This document shows positions 43,286 through 52,289 of a stretch of DNA of 64,000 nt, piece after piece. The DNA is taken from positions 62,001 through 126,000 of the forward strand of contig NZ_JAINVF010000011.1 in assembly GCF_020400585.1 (NCBI RefSeq), given 5' to 3'. The notes below the pieces were generated by a model that worked only from the letters and a program-made list of their open reading frames with translations, searched no databases and was not told the DNA's origin. Made by a program: the position numbers and the translations under genes. The first letter of the stretch is position 1. Each line of letters starts with the position of its first letter. The stretch is from Streptomyces sp. NK08204 (GTDB taxonomy: Bacteria > Actinomycetota > Actinomycetes > Streptomycetales > Streptomycetaceae).

Positions 43286-45958
43286 ATGCTGCCCCCGAAG
43301 CACCAGCGACGGTTCATAACCTGCACCGTCGTGGCCGCCGCGTTCGGACTGGTGAGCACCCAGTCGTTCGCAGCGTCGACCGACACCAGACCCAGGCCCT
43401 GGCAGGCGCGCCACCAGGCCGCGATGGGCCGCCAGCACATCAAGGCGGTGCACGCGGGCCGGGGATTGTCCGCCTTCGCCGCTGAGGACGACGAAGACGG
43501 CGCCGACGAGGCGGAGAACTCCGCCGAAGCGACAGCTCAGTTCACCGAGGCCCGCACGGCGCCCGGGGTGGTGGCCCCCGGCGCCTACGGGGCCGCCTGG
43601 CAGCAGCTGCAGTCGATGCGGCACACGCCCGGCAGCTGGGACCACGTCACGAAGAAACCGTACGACTCCGACGACCCCCGCTACCGCGACCAGAACTCCA
43701 ACTCCAGCGGCGGCTCGGGCAAGGTGACCGGCCGGATCACCGGCATCGCCGCCGACGACCACGGCTATGTGTACGCGGGCGGCGCCAACGGCGGCGTCTT
43801 CCGGTCCACGACCGGCGGCGGACACTGGAAGCCGATCGCCGACAAGCTCCCGTCCCTGTCGACGGGCACCCTCGCCCTGGACGGCCGGAAGCGGCTCTGG
43901 TACGCCACCGGCGAGTCCAACACCGGGGCGACCTCCTTCGTGGGCACGGGGGTCTACGTCCTGAAGGACCCGCGCCACGGCCGGTTCCAGCCCGGCGACC
44001 GCGTGGGCGGGGCCGAGCTGGAGTCCACCGTCATCCACGCGCTGCGCTTCGCCGGCACCAAGGTGTGGGCGGCCACCAGCACGGGCGTGTGGTCGCACTC
44101 CACGACCACCCTGTCCGGTCCGTGGAAGCACGAGTTCGCCCCCAACCCGGACTACCTGCCGGGCGGTTCGAAGGCGGACGACCCGAGCGCGCCGTACAAG
44201 AACATCGCCAACGACATCGCCGTCGACCCCAAGGACCCGGACAAGGTCCTCCTCGCGGTCGGCTGGCGGGGCGGCGACACCTACAACGGGCTGTACGCCC
44301 AGCAGGACGACGGCAGCTGGAAGCCGGTCAGCGGGCTCGGTGACCTGCCGACCAGCAGTGCGGACGTCGGCAACATGACGTTCGCCGCGGCGGCCGACGG
44401 CTCGCGCCTGTACGCCGTCGACCAGTCCCCGGCGCAGATGGCCACCGACCCGGACAGCGGGCTGAAGGGCGTCTACGTGTCGAAGAACGGCTCACCGTTC
44501 GGCCCGTGGACGCTGATCGCCGACTACACCAAGCTGAAGGCGTCCGGATCCGCGCTCCAGAGCGACGGCTACCAGCCCGGCATCCAGTCCTGGTACAACC
44601 AGTTCCTCCAGGTCGACCCGGCCGACGCCGACCACGTCTACCTCGGCCTGGAAGAGGTCTTCGAGACCAAGAACGGCGGCGACAGCTGGACCACGCCGGG
44701 CCCGTACTGGAACTTCACCTTCCCCTGCTGGAGCATCGACCCGGCCAAGCAGACCGGCGACTGCTCGCCCACCACCCACTCCGACCAGCACGCGGTCGCG
44801 ATCGGCAGCCACAAGGGCAAGAGCTGGGCCTACGTCGGCAACGACGGCGGCATCTACCGGCGCCCCCTGAACGGCGCGGTGGACTCCGGCGGCCACGCCA
44901 AGGACTGGCAGTCCCTCAACGACGGCACCATCGACGCCCTCCAGTACTACTCCGTCGGCGTGGGCAAGGACCTCGACCGGGGCGGCGTCTCGGTGACCGG
45001 CGGCCTGCAGGACAACGGCCAGTCGATCCTGCGCGGCCACGACAAGGTCATGGGCTCCAACTTCGGCGGCGACGGCGGCGACACCATCGCCGACCCCGCC
45101 AACGGCTGCAACATCGCCGCCGAGTACGTCTACCTCGACATGTGGGTCACCCAGAACTGCGGTGTCAACGACGGCTCGTGGACCACAGACCCGTCCAAGG
45201 CCACCGAGTACGAGGTCGCCCCGCCGGACAAGGACCTGGGCGGTGCGGGCGCCCGCTTCATCGCACCGATCACCGCCGACGCCAAGGACACCGACACCTG
45301 GGTCGCGGGCGGCCGGCACGTGTGGGTGCAGACCAAGGGCTTCGCGATCCGCTCCGGCAAGGATTGGACAGGCGCCTACGACCTCGGCGAGGGCCACGTG
45401 GCCACGGCCGTGGCCTCCTCCGGTGGCACGGTGTACGTCGGCTGGTGCGGCCCCTGCAACAACCAGGGCTTCACCCGGGGCATCGCAGTCGGCAACGCCG
45501 ACGGCACCGGCTGGCACCAGCTGAACCTCCCGGTCGACGGCACCATCCCGAACCGCTACATCTCCGGCTTCGAGATCGATCCGGCCGACGCCCAGCACGT
45601 GTACGTGGCGGTCAACGGCTTCTCCCGCCGGTTCACCGAGGGCCCGGGCGCGGGCGTCGGCCACGTCTTCGAGTCCGAGGACGGCGGCGCGAGCTGGACG
45701 GACATCTCGGCGAACCTGCCGGACGTGCCCGCCGACACGGTCAAGCTCCTCCCGAACGGCGGCCTCGCCCTCGGCACCGACCTGGCCACCTTCTACCGGC
45801 CCGCCGGCGCCACGAAGTGGGAGGTCCTGGGGCACACCCTGCCCAGCACGGCGGTGATGCAGCTCCGCCTCGGCCCCGACGGCAAGCTGTACGCCGCCAC
45901 GCACGGACGGGGCATCTGGTCCTTCGACGTACGGCGCCTCAAGGGCCGTAAGGACTGA
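43286..45958 (+). CDS. Large secreted BNR/VPS10-like beta-propeller protein
   Basis: Exported 890-residue protein of the WD40/YVTN/BNR-like repeat superfamily. The Sec signal is RRFITCTVVAAAFGLVSTQS, ending in FAAST. A pro-like acidic stretch (EDDEDGADEAENSAEA) comes before the repeats. Blades carry VFRSTTGGGHW, VFETKNGGDSW, VFESEDGGASW and DPADADHVYLG or DPADAQHVYVA, typical of VPS10-like or xyloglucanase-related (GH74-like) propellers. No catalytic Asp pair for GH74 can be assigned. A strong site, GGGAGGAGAGGG, precedes ATG 43286. GC third-position bias is normal. The gene is 174 bp after the other propeller gene. Confidence 0.82.
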   Translation: MLPPKHQRRFITCTVVAAAFGLVSTQSFAASTDTRPRPWQARHQAAMGRQHIKAVHAGRGLSAFAAEDDEDGADEAENSAEATAQFTEARTAPGVVAPGAYGAAWQQLQSMRHTPGSWDHVTKKPYDSDDPRYRDQNSNSSGGSGKVTGRITGIAADDHGYVYAGGANGGVFRSTTGGGHWKPIADKLPSLSTGTLALDGRKRLWYATGESNTGATSFVGTGVYVLKDPRHGRFQPGDRVGGAELESTVIHALRFAGTKVWAATSTGVWSHSTTTLSGPWKHEFAPNPDYLPGGSKADDPSAPYKNIANDIAVDPKDPDKVLLAVGWRGGDTYNGLYAQQDDGSWKPVSGLGDLPTSSADVGNMTFAAAADGSRLYAVDQSPAQMATDPDSGLKGVYVSKNGSPFGPWTLIADYTKLKASGSALQSDGYQPGIQSWYNQFLQVDPADADHVYLGLEEVFETKNGGDSWTTPGPYWNFTFPCWSIDPAKQTGDCSPTTHSDQHAVAIGSHKGKSWAYVGNDGGIYRRPLNGAVDSGGHAKDWQSLNDGTIDALQYYSVGVGKDLDRGGVSVTGGLQDNGQSILRGHDKVMGSNFGGDGGDTIADPANGCNIAAEYVYLDMWVTQNCGVNDGSWTTDPSKATEYEVAPPDKDLGGAGARFIAPITADAKDTDTWVAGGRHVWVQTKGFAIRSGKDWTGAYDLGEGHVATAVASSGGTVYVGWCGPCNNQGFTRGIAVGNADGTGWHQLNLPVDGTIPNRYISGFEIDPADAQHVYVAVNGFSRRFTEGPGAGVGHVFESEDGGASWTDISANLPDVPADTVKLLPNGGLALGTDLATFYRPAGATKWEVLGHTLPSTAVMQLRLGPDGKLYAATHGRGIWSFDVRRLKGRKD

Positions 45959-45988
45959 CCACGCTGCGTACGCCCGTCGTACGACGAC

Positions 45989-46024
45989 GGCCGGTGCGGA
46001 CCCCGTTCCGGGGACCCACCGGCC
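45989..46024. terminator. Bidirectional terminator between convergent genes
   Basis: GGCCGGTG (45989-45996) pairs with CACCGGCC (46017-46024). Inside, CCCCG pairs with CGGGG around TTC. It separates the propeller gene from the sugar ABC operon. Confidence 0.65.
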
Positions 46025-46122
46025 GGGGCCCTCTCAGGCCGATGCGGTTGCTTCGGTATCCATCCCACCCTTCCGCTGCGGAGTTTCTCGTCGTGAGGGG
46101 AGGCTCTGGGTTCGAGGCCAGG

Positions 46123-47451
46123 TCAGAGCAGGCCATGCGCCCGCTGGCTGCGGCGGGTGAGGGAGTCGGTGATGAGGGCGGCCACCAGCACCACGGCGAC
46201 GATCAGGTACTGCATCTCACTCTGCACGTTCAGCAGTGCCGTACCCGAGGCGATCGACTGGACGACCAGAATTCCCAGCAGGGCCGACCATGCCCTGCCC
46301 CGTCCGCCGAACAGGCTGGTGCCGCCGATGACGGCGGCGGCGATCGCGTTGATCACCAGCGGCCCCGAGCCCGCCAGCTGGCCGACGGAGGTGATCTGCG
46401 AGGCCAGGAACAGCCCGCCCACCGCGGCCATCGCCCCGGACACGGTGAACACCGAAACGCGCATCACCGTCACGTTGACCCCGGCACGGCGGGCCGCCTC
46501 GGGGTTGCCGCCCAGCGCGTAGACCCTGCGGCCGTACGGCGTGCGGCGCAGGAGGTAGTCCGAGGCGGCGACGACCGCCAGGAAGATCAGAAGGGCGAGT
46601 GGCAGGCCCCGGAAGCGGTTGAGGACGTACGCCGCACCGCACCCGACCACAGCGATCAGTGCCGTACGGACCCCGGTCTCCGCCGGTGACCGCGAGCGGG
46701 TGCCGACCGCCCGCAGTCGGCGGCCGTGCTGAAGGGAGGCGAACAGGAACAGGGCGGCGGCGAGTGCCGCCAGGCCGTACGCGGCGGCCTCGTCGGGAAG
46801 ATATCGGCTGGTCAGGTTGGCGACCAGGCCGTCGGGCGGGAGGTTGACCGTGCCGCGCGAGCCGAGGAGGTCGTACGTGACGCTGCTCCACCCCAGGAGC
46901 CCTGCCAGGGTGACGGCGAACGAGGGCACCCCGAACCGGGCGACGATGAAGCCCTGGAGGGTGCCGATCACGGCGCCGCACAGCACCGCGGCGACGGCCG
47001 CGGGCCACTGCGGCACCCCGTGGTACACACTCAGCACACCGAACACCGCCGCGCACAGGCCGCTGACCGCGCCCGCCGACACGTCGATCTCCCCCATGAG
47101 CAGCACGAACACGACGCCGACGGCGAGCATGCCGGTCCCGGTCATGTCCACGCTGAGATTCGTCAGGTTGCGCGAGCTGAGAAAAGCCTGGTCGAGGCTC
47201 TGGAAAACGATCCAGGCAAGCACGAGTGCGAGAATCGCCGCTCCCGGGCCCAGCTCACCGTGGCGCAGTTGACGCCACACCGGACCGAGCGTCCGGCTCA
47301 CCGCCGCCCTCGCGCGGGCCGGCGCCCGGCCCGGGACCGTACTCGACGGGCCGGTCGCCTGCGCGGGGCCGTGCGCACGCGCTCGGTGCTGTTTCGCCGT
47401 CGGCGCGCCGGAGCCGGACGCGGCTGTCCCGGGCCGTCCAGAACCGCTCAC
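46123..47451 (-). CDS. ABC transporter permease, CUT2 sugar family (XylH-like)
   Basis: Membrane permease of 442 residues with more than ten hydrophobic segments, the long XylH-like form rather than the roughly 330-residue RbsC form. Family signatures: VGVVFVLLMGEIDVSAGAVSG, the EAA-like YALGGNPEAARRAGVNV, and AIAAAVIGGTSLFGGRG. About 50 polar Ala/Gly-rich residues precede the first helix. GTG at 47451 overlaps the ATPase gene stop (GTGA). It is the last gene of the phosphatase-binding protein-ATPase-permease operon. Confidence 0.9.
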   Translation of the reverse strand: MSGSGRPGTAASGSGAPTAKQHRARAHGPAQATGPSSTVPGRAPARARAAVSRTLGPVWRQLRHGELGPGAAILALVLAWIVFQSLDQAFLSSRNLTNLSVDMTGTGMLAVGVVFVLLMGEIDVSAGAVSGLCAAVFGVLSVYHGVPQWPAAVAAVLCGAVIGTLQGFIVARFGVPSFAVTLAGLLGWSSVTYDLLGSRGTVNLPPDGLVANLTSRYLPDEAAAYGLAALAAALFLFASLQHGRRLRAVGTRSRSPAETGVRTALIAVVGCGAAYVLNRFRGLPLALLIFLAVVAASDYLLRRTPYGRRVYALGGNPEAARRAGVNVTVMRVSVFTVSGAMAAVGGLFLASQITSVGQLAGSGPLVINAIAAAVIGGTSLFGGRGRAWSALLGILVVQSIASGTALLNVQSEMQYLIVAVVLVAALITDSLTRRSQRAHGLL

Positions 47452-48248
47452 GGCAGCTCCTCCTCCAGATCGTCGGCGTGGCGCTGAGTGACGGCGTTCT
47501 CCGTCGCGCCCGTCATGGACGAGATGATCTGTTCCTCGGATGTGTTGTGCACGTCGAAGAACCCGTTGTTGCAGCCGTGCCGCAGCACCGCCACATGGTC
47601 CGCGACCGCCTTGACGTCGCCCAGGTTGCGGCTGATCAGCAGCATCCCGAGGCCCTGTTCGCGCAGTTCCTCCACCAGGTCCAGGAACCGGTGGGCCTGC
47701 CCGACGCCCAGCCCGGCGGTGGGTTCGTCGAGCAACAGCAGCGCCGGTTCGCCCAGCAGCGCGCGGGCGATGGCGATCAGCTGCCGCTGGCTCCCCGGCA
47801 GGGATGCGACGGGCGCCCGCAGGTCCGGCAGGCCGGTGGACAGCCGCAGCAGCAGTGCGCGGGTCCGCCGGCCCATCTCGACCTCGTCCAGGGCCAGGAC
47901 CGTGCCGAGTTCGTGGCCGAGATACATGTTGCCCACCACGTCGAGGTTCCCGCACAGGGCGAGGTCCTGGTAGACCGCCGCGATGCCCAGGCGGCTCGCG
48001 TCCTGCGGGCGGACGATCCGCACCGGGCTGCCACGCCACCTGACCGTGCCCGAGTCGGCAGGCTCCACACCGGCGATCACCTTGACCAGGGCGGACTTGC
48101 CCGCGCCGCTCTCACCGACCAGGGCCACGACCTCGCCGGCCCGGATCTCCAGCGACACGTCCGTCAGCGCCCGTACCGCACCGAAGCGCTTGCGCACCCC
48201 GCTCAGCGTCAGCAGCGGGGCGTCGGCGATCCGTTCCATGGCGCTCAC
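47448..48248 (-). CDS. ABC transporter ATP-binding protein (XylG/FrcA-like)
   Basis: Single-domain sugar ABC ATPase of 266 residues. Walker A is GESGAGKSA, the Q-loop AAVYQDLAL, Walker B LLLLDEPTAGLG, and the H-loop is unusual: the switch His position reads LLISRNLGDVKAVAD, where relatives have SHN. The signature motif is LPGSQRQ instead of LSGGQRQ. The C-terminus GCNNGFFDVHNTSEEQIISSMTGA resembles XylG. The ATG overlaps the binding-protein stop (ATGA). The altered signature and missing His suggest weak or regulatory ATPase activity. Confidence 0.88.
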   Translation of the reverse strand: MSAMERIADAPLLTLSGVRKRFGAVRALTDVSLEIRAGEVVALVGESGAGKSALVKVIAGVEPADSGTVRWRGSPVRIVRPQDASRLGIAAVYQDLALCGNLDVVGNMYLGHELGTVLALDEVEMGRRTRALLLRLSTGLPDLRAPVASLPGSQRQLIAIARALLGEPALLLLDEPTAGLGVGQAHRFLDLVEELREQGLGMLLISRNLGDVKAVADHVAVLRHGCNNGFFDVHNTSEEQIISSMTGATENAVTQRHADDLEEELP

Positions 48249-49384
48249 GTCCGCCCCGGAAGGAGCCCGGCCTTCACGCAGGCCGCCCGATAGGGCGCGG
48301 TGCAGATCTGGGCGACCGTGTAGGTACCGTCCTTGACGACGGTGTCCTTGACCGTGCGGGCGGTCACCGGTTCAGCGCCGGCCCAGAAGGTCGGGATGCG
48401 CGAAGCGGTGCCGTTGCTCACCGTGTCCTCGGCCATGCCGTCCACCTTCTCGCCGCGGCTGAGCGCGACGGCCGCCTCGGCAGCCGCGTACGCTTCGTCC
48501 TTGACTCGTTTGTGAACGGTCATGTACTGCCGCCCGTCGAGGACGCGCTGCACGGCGGACAACTCGGCGTCCTGCGCGATCACCGGAGGCAGCGGCCTGA
48601 TGTACGCGGCTTCGAGCGCGGAGACGGCACCGCCCGCCAGGACGTCGTTGGCGGCGTAGACGCCGTCGATGCGGTGGGCACCCAGCTTGGCCACGGCACC
48701 GGCCATCAGGGCGTATGCGTCGGCCGCGTCCCATCGAGCGGGTCGGTACGTGCTGATCGTCCGCACCCGTCCCCTCAGGACGGACCGCGCGGCCTTCTCC
48801 CGCTCGCTCGGCCGACCGGCCGGCGACAGTGCGTCCAGCCATACGATGCGGGCGCTCGCCGCCCTGGGGCCCAGGGCGGCGAGCAGCGCCTCGCCCTGGA
48901 GTCTGCCGACCGTGGCCTCGGACTGCCCGGTGAAAGCCGACACCGGGCCCTCGGCGAGCCGGTCGTAGGCCACCACCGACATGCCCGCCCGCCGCGCCTC
49001 GACGACCGCGGGGCGGACGGCCTTGACGTCGACGGCGTCCAGGATCAGCACCTTCACTCCCCGGCTGATCATCGCGTTGACCTGCTGGCGCTGGAGCACC
49101 GGATCCCCCTGGGCGTCGGCGTACGTCACCCGGCAGGCCGGGCACAGTTCCTCGACCCGCCGCTCGATGAAGGGGCGGTCGAAGGCCTCGTACCGCGTCG
49201 CCTGGTTCTCCGGCAGGAGCAGGCCGATCGTCGCGGCTCCGCTGTGCCCGCCCACCGGCGTCCTGCCATCGCTCGCCGTGCCGCAGGCGCCCGTACCGGC
49301 GGCCAGGAGGACGGCGGTCAGGGCGATGGCGATGCGGCGGGTACGAAGGCGCGGGCCGGTCGTGCGGGCGCTCGGTCGGGTCAT
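48245..49384 (-). CDS. Sugar-binding lipoprotein (XylF-like)
   Basis: Periplasmic-binding-protein type 1 fold, 379 residues. The N-terminus MTRPSARTTGPRLRTRR is followed by a hydrophobic stretch ending TGAC, a plausible lipobox with Cys about 33. The body follows xylose/ribose-binding proteins: QRQQVNAMISRGVKVLILDAVD, GMSVVAYDRLAEG, GVYAANDVLAGGAVSALEA and QYMTVHKRVKDEA. The hinge segment after AYDRL reads VSAFTGQSEATVG, lacking the S-F-D-N of XylF that binds sugar, so the ligand may differ. ATG 49384 overlaps the stop of the upstream phosphatase gene (ATGA). Confidence 0.88.
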   Translation of the reverse strand: MTRPSARTTGPRLRTRRIAIALTAVLLAAGTGACGTASDGRTPVGGHSGAATIGLLLPENQATRYEAFDRPFIERRVEELCPACRVTYADAQGDPVLQRQQVNAMISRGVKVLILDAVDVKAVRPAVVEARRAGMSVVAYDRLAEGPVSAFTGQSEATVGRLQGEALLAALGPRAASARIVWLDALSPAGRPSEREKAARSVLRGRVRTISTYRPARWDAADAYALMAGAVAKLGAHRIDGVYAANDVLAGGAVSALEAAYIRPLPPVIAQDAELSAVQRVLDGRQYMTVHKRVKDEAYAAAEAAVALSRGEKVDGMAEDTVSNGTASRIPTFWAGAEPVTARTVKDTVVKDGTYTVAQICTAPYRAACVKAGLLPGRT

Positions 49385-51771
49385 ACGGGTCTCCCCTGGT
49401 CGGTCGCGGGCTCGGCGGCCGGACTGCGGGAGGCCAGCGTGATCTCGCCCCACACCTGCTTGCCGCCGCTGAGCGGCACGGAACCCCAGGCCGCGGCCAT
49501 GGCCTCCACGAGCAGCAGTCCGCGACCACCGGTCGCCTCCCAGTCCAGCGACGCCGGTTTGACCGGGGTGCGCGGCGAGGAGTCGCTGACCGCCACCCGC
49601 AGCCGGTCGCCGCTGAGGGTGAGGTCGAAGCGCACCGGGCCCTGGGTGTGCACCAGGGCGTTGGTGACGAGTTCGGAGACGATCAGCATGACCTCGTCCG
49701 CCTCCTCGGCCACGTTCCACGCCTTCAGGGTCCTCTTGACGTAGCGGCGGGCGTGCATCACGGCGTCAGGCAGTCGCCATACCGTGGCGCCGGCTCGGAT
49801 CGGCTTGTCCTTCATTCCGTCGTAGCGCAGGAGCAGCAGCGCCGCGTCGTCGTCGTGTCGGCGGGCGCAGTCCAGCAGCGCGTCGGCGGCGCGGTCGGGG
49901 TCCCCCGGGTCGATATGGGACAGGGCCTCGCGCAGCCGGAGCGCACCGTCCTCCAGGGCCGGGCCGGCCGGCCCCAGCAGCCCGTCGGTGAGCAGTGTCA
50001 GCACGGAACCGGGGGTCAGGTCGGTCGTACCGATCACGTACTCCGCGTCGGCGAGCACCCCCAGCGGTGGTCCGCCGTCGACCGCGACCTCCTCGGTACG
50101 GCCGTCGGGGTGACGCAGCAGCGGCCTCGGGTGCCCGGCCCGTACCAGCCAGCAGCTGCCGTCCTCCAGATTCAGGTCCGCGTACAGGCAGGTCGCGAAG
50201 AGTTCGGTCTGCATGCCCAGCAGGAGCCGGTTGGCGTGCGTGGCGACCACGTCCGGCGGGTGGCCCTCGACGGCGTAGGCCCTGATCGCGGTGCGGATCT
50301 GGCTCATGACCGTGGCGGCACCCGCGCTGTGTCCCTGGACGTCTCCCACGACGAGCGCCACGTGGCTGTCGGGCAGGGGGACCACGTCGTACCAGTCGCC
50401 GCCGACCTCCAGACCGTCCGTGGCCGGCAGGTATCGGGCGACGGCCACCGCGCCGGGCAGGGCGGGCGGCGCCGGCGGAAGCAGGCTGCGCTGGAGCACG
50501 GTCGCCAGTCGGTGCCGGGCGTCGACGGCACGGGCCCGCGCCAGGGCCTGCCCCGCCTGGCCGGCGATCACCGCGAGCAGGGACCGCTCGTCGGAGCCGA
50601 GGGGGTGCGGCGCGTCCCAGCCGACCACGTACAGAGCGGCCACCGGGCCCTGGCCGTGCAGCGGCAGCACCACGAGCGCGCCCGGACCGACCTCGGCGAG
50701 CACGGGTTCCGGCTCCGCCGTCCCGTCCGGCCATCGGGCAGGCCGGCCGGTGCGCAGCGCCGCCCGTACGGTGGGCAGGGCGGCCATCGGAAGCTCGGGC
50801 GGTTCCGCGCACGCGGGCCGCCATCTCCGGGGCCAGCCGGTCGGGTCCGGCGGGTCCAGCACGCCCACGACCAGCCGGCCGGCGGCGACCTCCGCGAGGG
50901 CCATCCTGTCCGCCTTCAGGGATGCCCGCAGAATGGCGGTCAGCGGACGCAGCACGGACAGGTCGTCCGAGCGGGGGCGTGACCGGGGCGCCTGCGCAAC
51001 CACGCCGAGCATCAGGTCCGTCTCGTCGCCGAACCGGTACCGCAGGGTCAGCCGGCACGGGCCTGCTCCCCTGCGGCGCACCCGGAACTCCAGCTCGCCC
51101 GTGCCAGATCTGCCAGGCCCGGCGAGGGCTGTCAGGGTGGGCAGGTCGTCCGGCATGACGCACCCCAGCAGGGTCTCCACCCGCCCGTCGAACTCCTCCG
51201 GCTCGATGCCGGCCAGCCCCAGCAGCCCCCGGTCCGCCTCGATCCGCCCCGATCCCACCGCCAGGGTGAAGGCGCCGATTCCGGTGAGCGGGTCCCTGTC
51301 CCCTCCCAGCCGTGCGGCCACGTACGGCGCACAGAGTTCGACCAGCGACCGCCGTGCGGGGCCGAAGCCCTCCGCCCTGTCCTCCACCACGACCAGGCAG
51401 CCCGACCGCCCGGCGTCCGACACGAACGGCACCACGCCCATGGACATCCCGGGGGCGGCGCCGACGTGCCCGTAAGCGGCGAGGGCGGCGGCATCCAGCC
51501 ACAGCAGTCGGCCCTCGCGGAAGGCGTCCGTGACGGGGGAACGGTTCGTCAGTTCGTACCGGCGTGCCAGCCCCCGGTGATCGGGGGGCCGCGCGGCCGT
51601 CTGGAGCAGGGCGAGCGCGTCCACGGCCCCGTCGAGGAGGTAGACCGCCGCGACCGCGGCACCGGCGAGAGCGGGCCCCGGCATTCCCGGCGCACCGTCG
51701 GCGGGCCGTTGGCACCGAGGGTGCGCGGCCTTGCCTGCCCCGGGCCGGCCCCGGCTTCCTGCGCCGGTCAT
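49381..51771 (-). CDS. SpoIIE-family phosphatase with GAF/PAS and RsbW-like ATPase domains
   Basis: Multidomain cytosolic regulator of 796 residues. In order: an N-terminal GAF-like domain (about 35-160), a PAS-like region (160-260), a GAF domain (about 275-420), a PP2C/SpoIIE phosphatase (about 440-640; GLEVGGDWYDVVPLP, VVGDVQGHSAGAATVMSQIR and DDAALLLLRYDG hold the metal Asp), and a C-terminal HATPase_c of the anti-sigma kinase type (IVSELVTNALVH, GGRGLLLVEAM). Such proteins act on anti-sigma antagonists (partner switching). ATG 51771 has GGAGG at an unusually long distance of about 14 bases. Its stop overlaps the start of the sugar-binding lipoprotein. Confidence 0.9.
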   Translation of the reverse strand: MTGAGSRGRPGAGKAAHPRCQRPADGAPGMPGPALAGAAVAAVYLLDGAVDALALLQTAARPPDHRGLARRYELTNRSPVTDAFREGRLLWLDAAALAAYGHVGAAPGMSMGVVPFVSDAGRSGCLVVVEDRAEGFGPARRSLVELCAPYVAARLGGDRDPLTGIGAFTLAVGSGRIEADRGLLGLAGIEPEEFDGRVETLLGCVMPDDLPTLTALAGPGRSGTGELEFRVRRRGAGPCRLTLRYRFGDETDLMLGVVAQAPRSRPRSDDLSVLRPLTAILRASLKADRMALAEVAAGRLVVGVLDPPDPTGWPRRWRPACAEPPELPMAALPTVRAALRTGRPARWPDGTAEPEPVLAEVGPGALVVLPLHGQGPVAALYVVGWDAPHPLGSDERSLLAVIAGQAGQALARARAVDARHRLATVLQRSLLPPAPPALPGAVAVARYLPATDGLEVGGDWYDVVPLPDSHVALVVGDVQGHSAGAATVMSQIRTAIRAYAVEGHPPDVVATHANRLLLGMQTELFATCLYADLNLEDGSCWLVRAGHPRPLLRHPDGRTEEVAVDGGPPLGVLADAEYVIGTTDLTPGSVLTLLTDGLLGPAGPALEDGALRLREALSHIDPGDPDRAADALLDCARRHDDDAALLLLRYDGMKDKPIRAGATVWRLPDAVMHARRYVKRTLKAWNVAEEADEVMLIVSELVTNALVHTQGPVRFDLTLSGDRLRVAVSDSSPRTPVKPASLDWEATGGRGLLLVEAMAAAWGSVPLSGGKQVWGEITLASRSPAAEPATDQGRPV

Positions 51772-51935
51772 GTCGTCACCGATTTCCTCCGCAGCGCCCT
51801 CCGACGTGCCCTTCAGTCCGACATTCGGAACATAGCGCAATTACCGACAAAAGGTTCAGCCGGTGAGCGCGTGACGGGAAGGCCGAAGGATCGGCGACCC
51901 GCCACGCGGGCCTCCGCCCCGCGCCGTACGGCGAT

Positions 51936-51975
51936 GGCCGGGCCCACGATGCGGGCCCGCATCGTGGGCCCGGCC
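51936..51975. terminator. 40-bp perfect palindrome acting as terminator
   Basis: Bases 51936-51955 are the exact reverse complement of 51956-51975, with GCGGGCCCGC at the centre. It begins 3 bp after the stop of the monooxygenase gene on the minus strand and can fold into an 18-bp stem with a 4-base loop. It lies upstream of the SpoIIE gene. Confidence 0.8.
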
Positions 51976-51978
51976 GTG

Positions 51979-52281
51979 TCAGGCCGCTGGATCGCGTGGA
52001 TCGAGGAACGTGAGCACGGAGGCGTCCTCCTCGATCAGCGGGGCGAGTGCGGCGTTGAACGGACCGCCGTACGGGGCGCCCAGGTGGGTCCGGAAGGCTT
52101 CCTCGTCGCGGTACACCTCGAAGATCCAGTAGGCGCGCGGGCTGGACGCCCTGGTGTAGACGTCGAAGACGAGGTTGCCGTCCTCCTCGCGCACCTTTCG
52201 GGCGTAGTCCCGCAGCAGGCGGGCGACCTGGTCCTCGGTTCCCTCGCGGGCGGTGAACTCAGCAAGCAGGGTCTTCTTCAT
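51979..52281 (-). CDS. Antibiotic biosynthesis monooxygenase (ABM) domain protein
   Basis: Small ABM-fold protein of 100 residues, similar to putative quinol monooxygenases of the YgiN type. Typical segments are LLAEFTAREGTEDQVARLLRD, GNLVFDVYTRAS, YWIFEVYRDEEAFRTHLGAP and the C-terminal hydrophobic LTFLD. The reaction is unknown. ATG at 52281 (MKKTLLAE) starts 8 bp after the levanase stop, so it is likely on the same transcript. A TTG at 52293 would overlap the levanase gene and has no site. A 40-bp palindrome terminates it. Confidence 0.8.
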   Translation of the reverse strand: MKKTLLAEFTAREGTEDQVARLLRDYARKVREEDGNLVFDVYTRASSPRAYWIFEVYRDEEAFRTHLGAPYGGPFNAALAPLIEEDASVLTFLDPRDPAA

Positions 52282-52289
52282 GCGATCGC

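Noticed and set aside
41456..44131. Long minus-strand frame opposite the propeller genes
   Set aside because: The plus strand has signal peptides, ribosome-binding sites and Asp-boxes. The antisense frame has none.
46100..46120. GGGTTCGAGGCC, resembling a tRNA T-arm
   Set aside because: No acceptor or anticodon arms can be folded around it on either strand.
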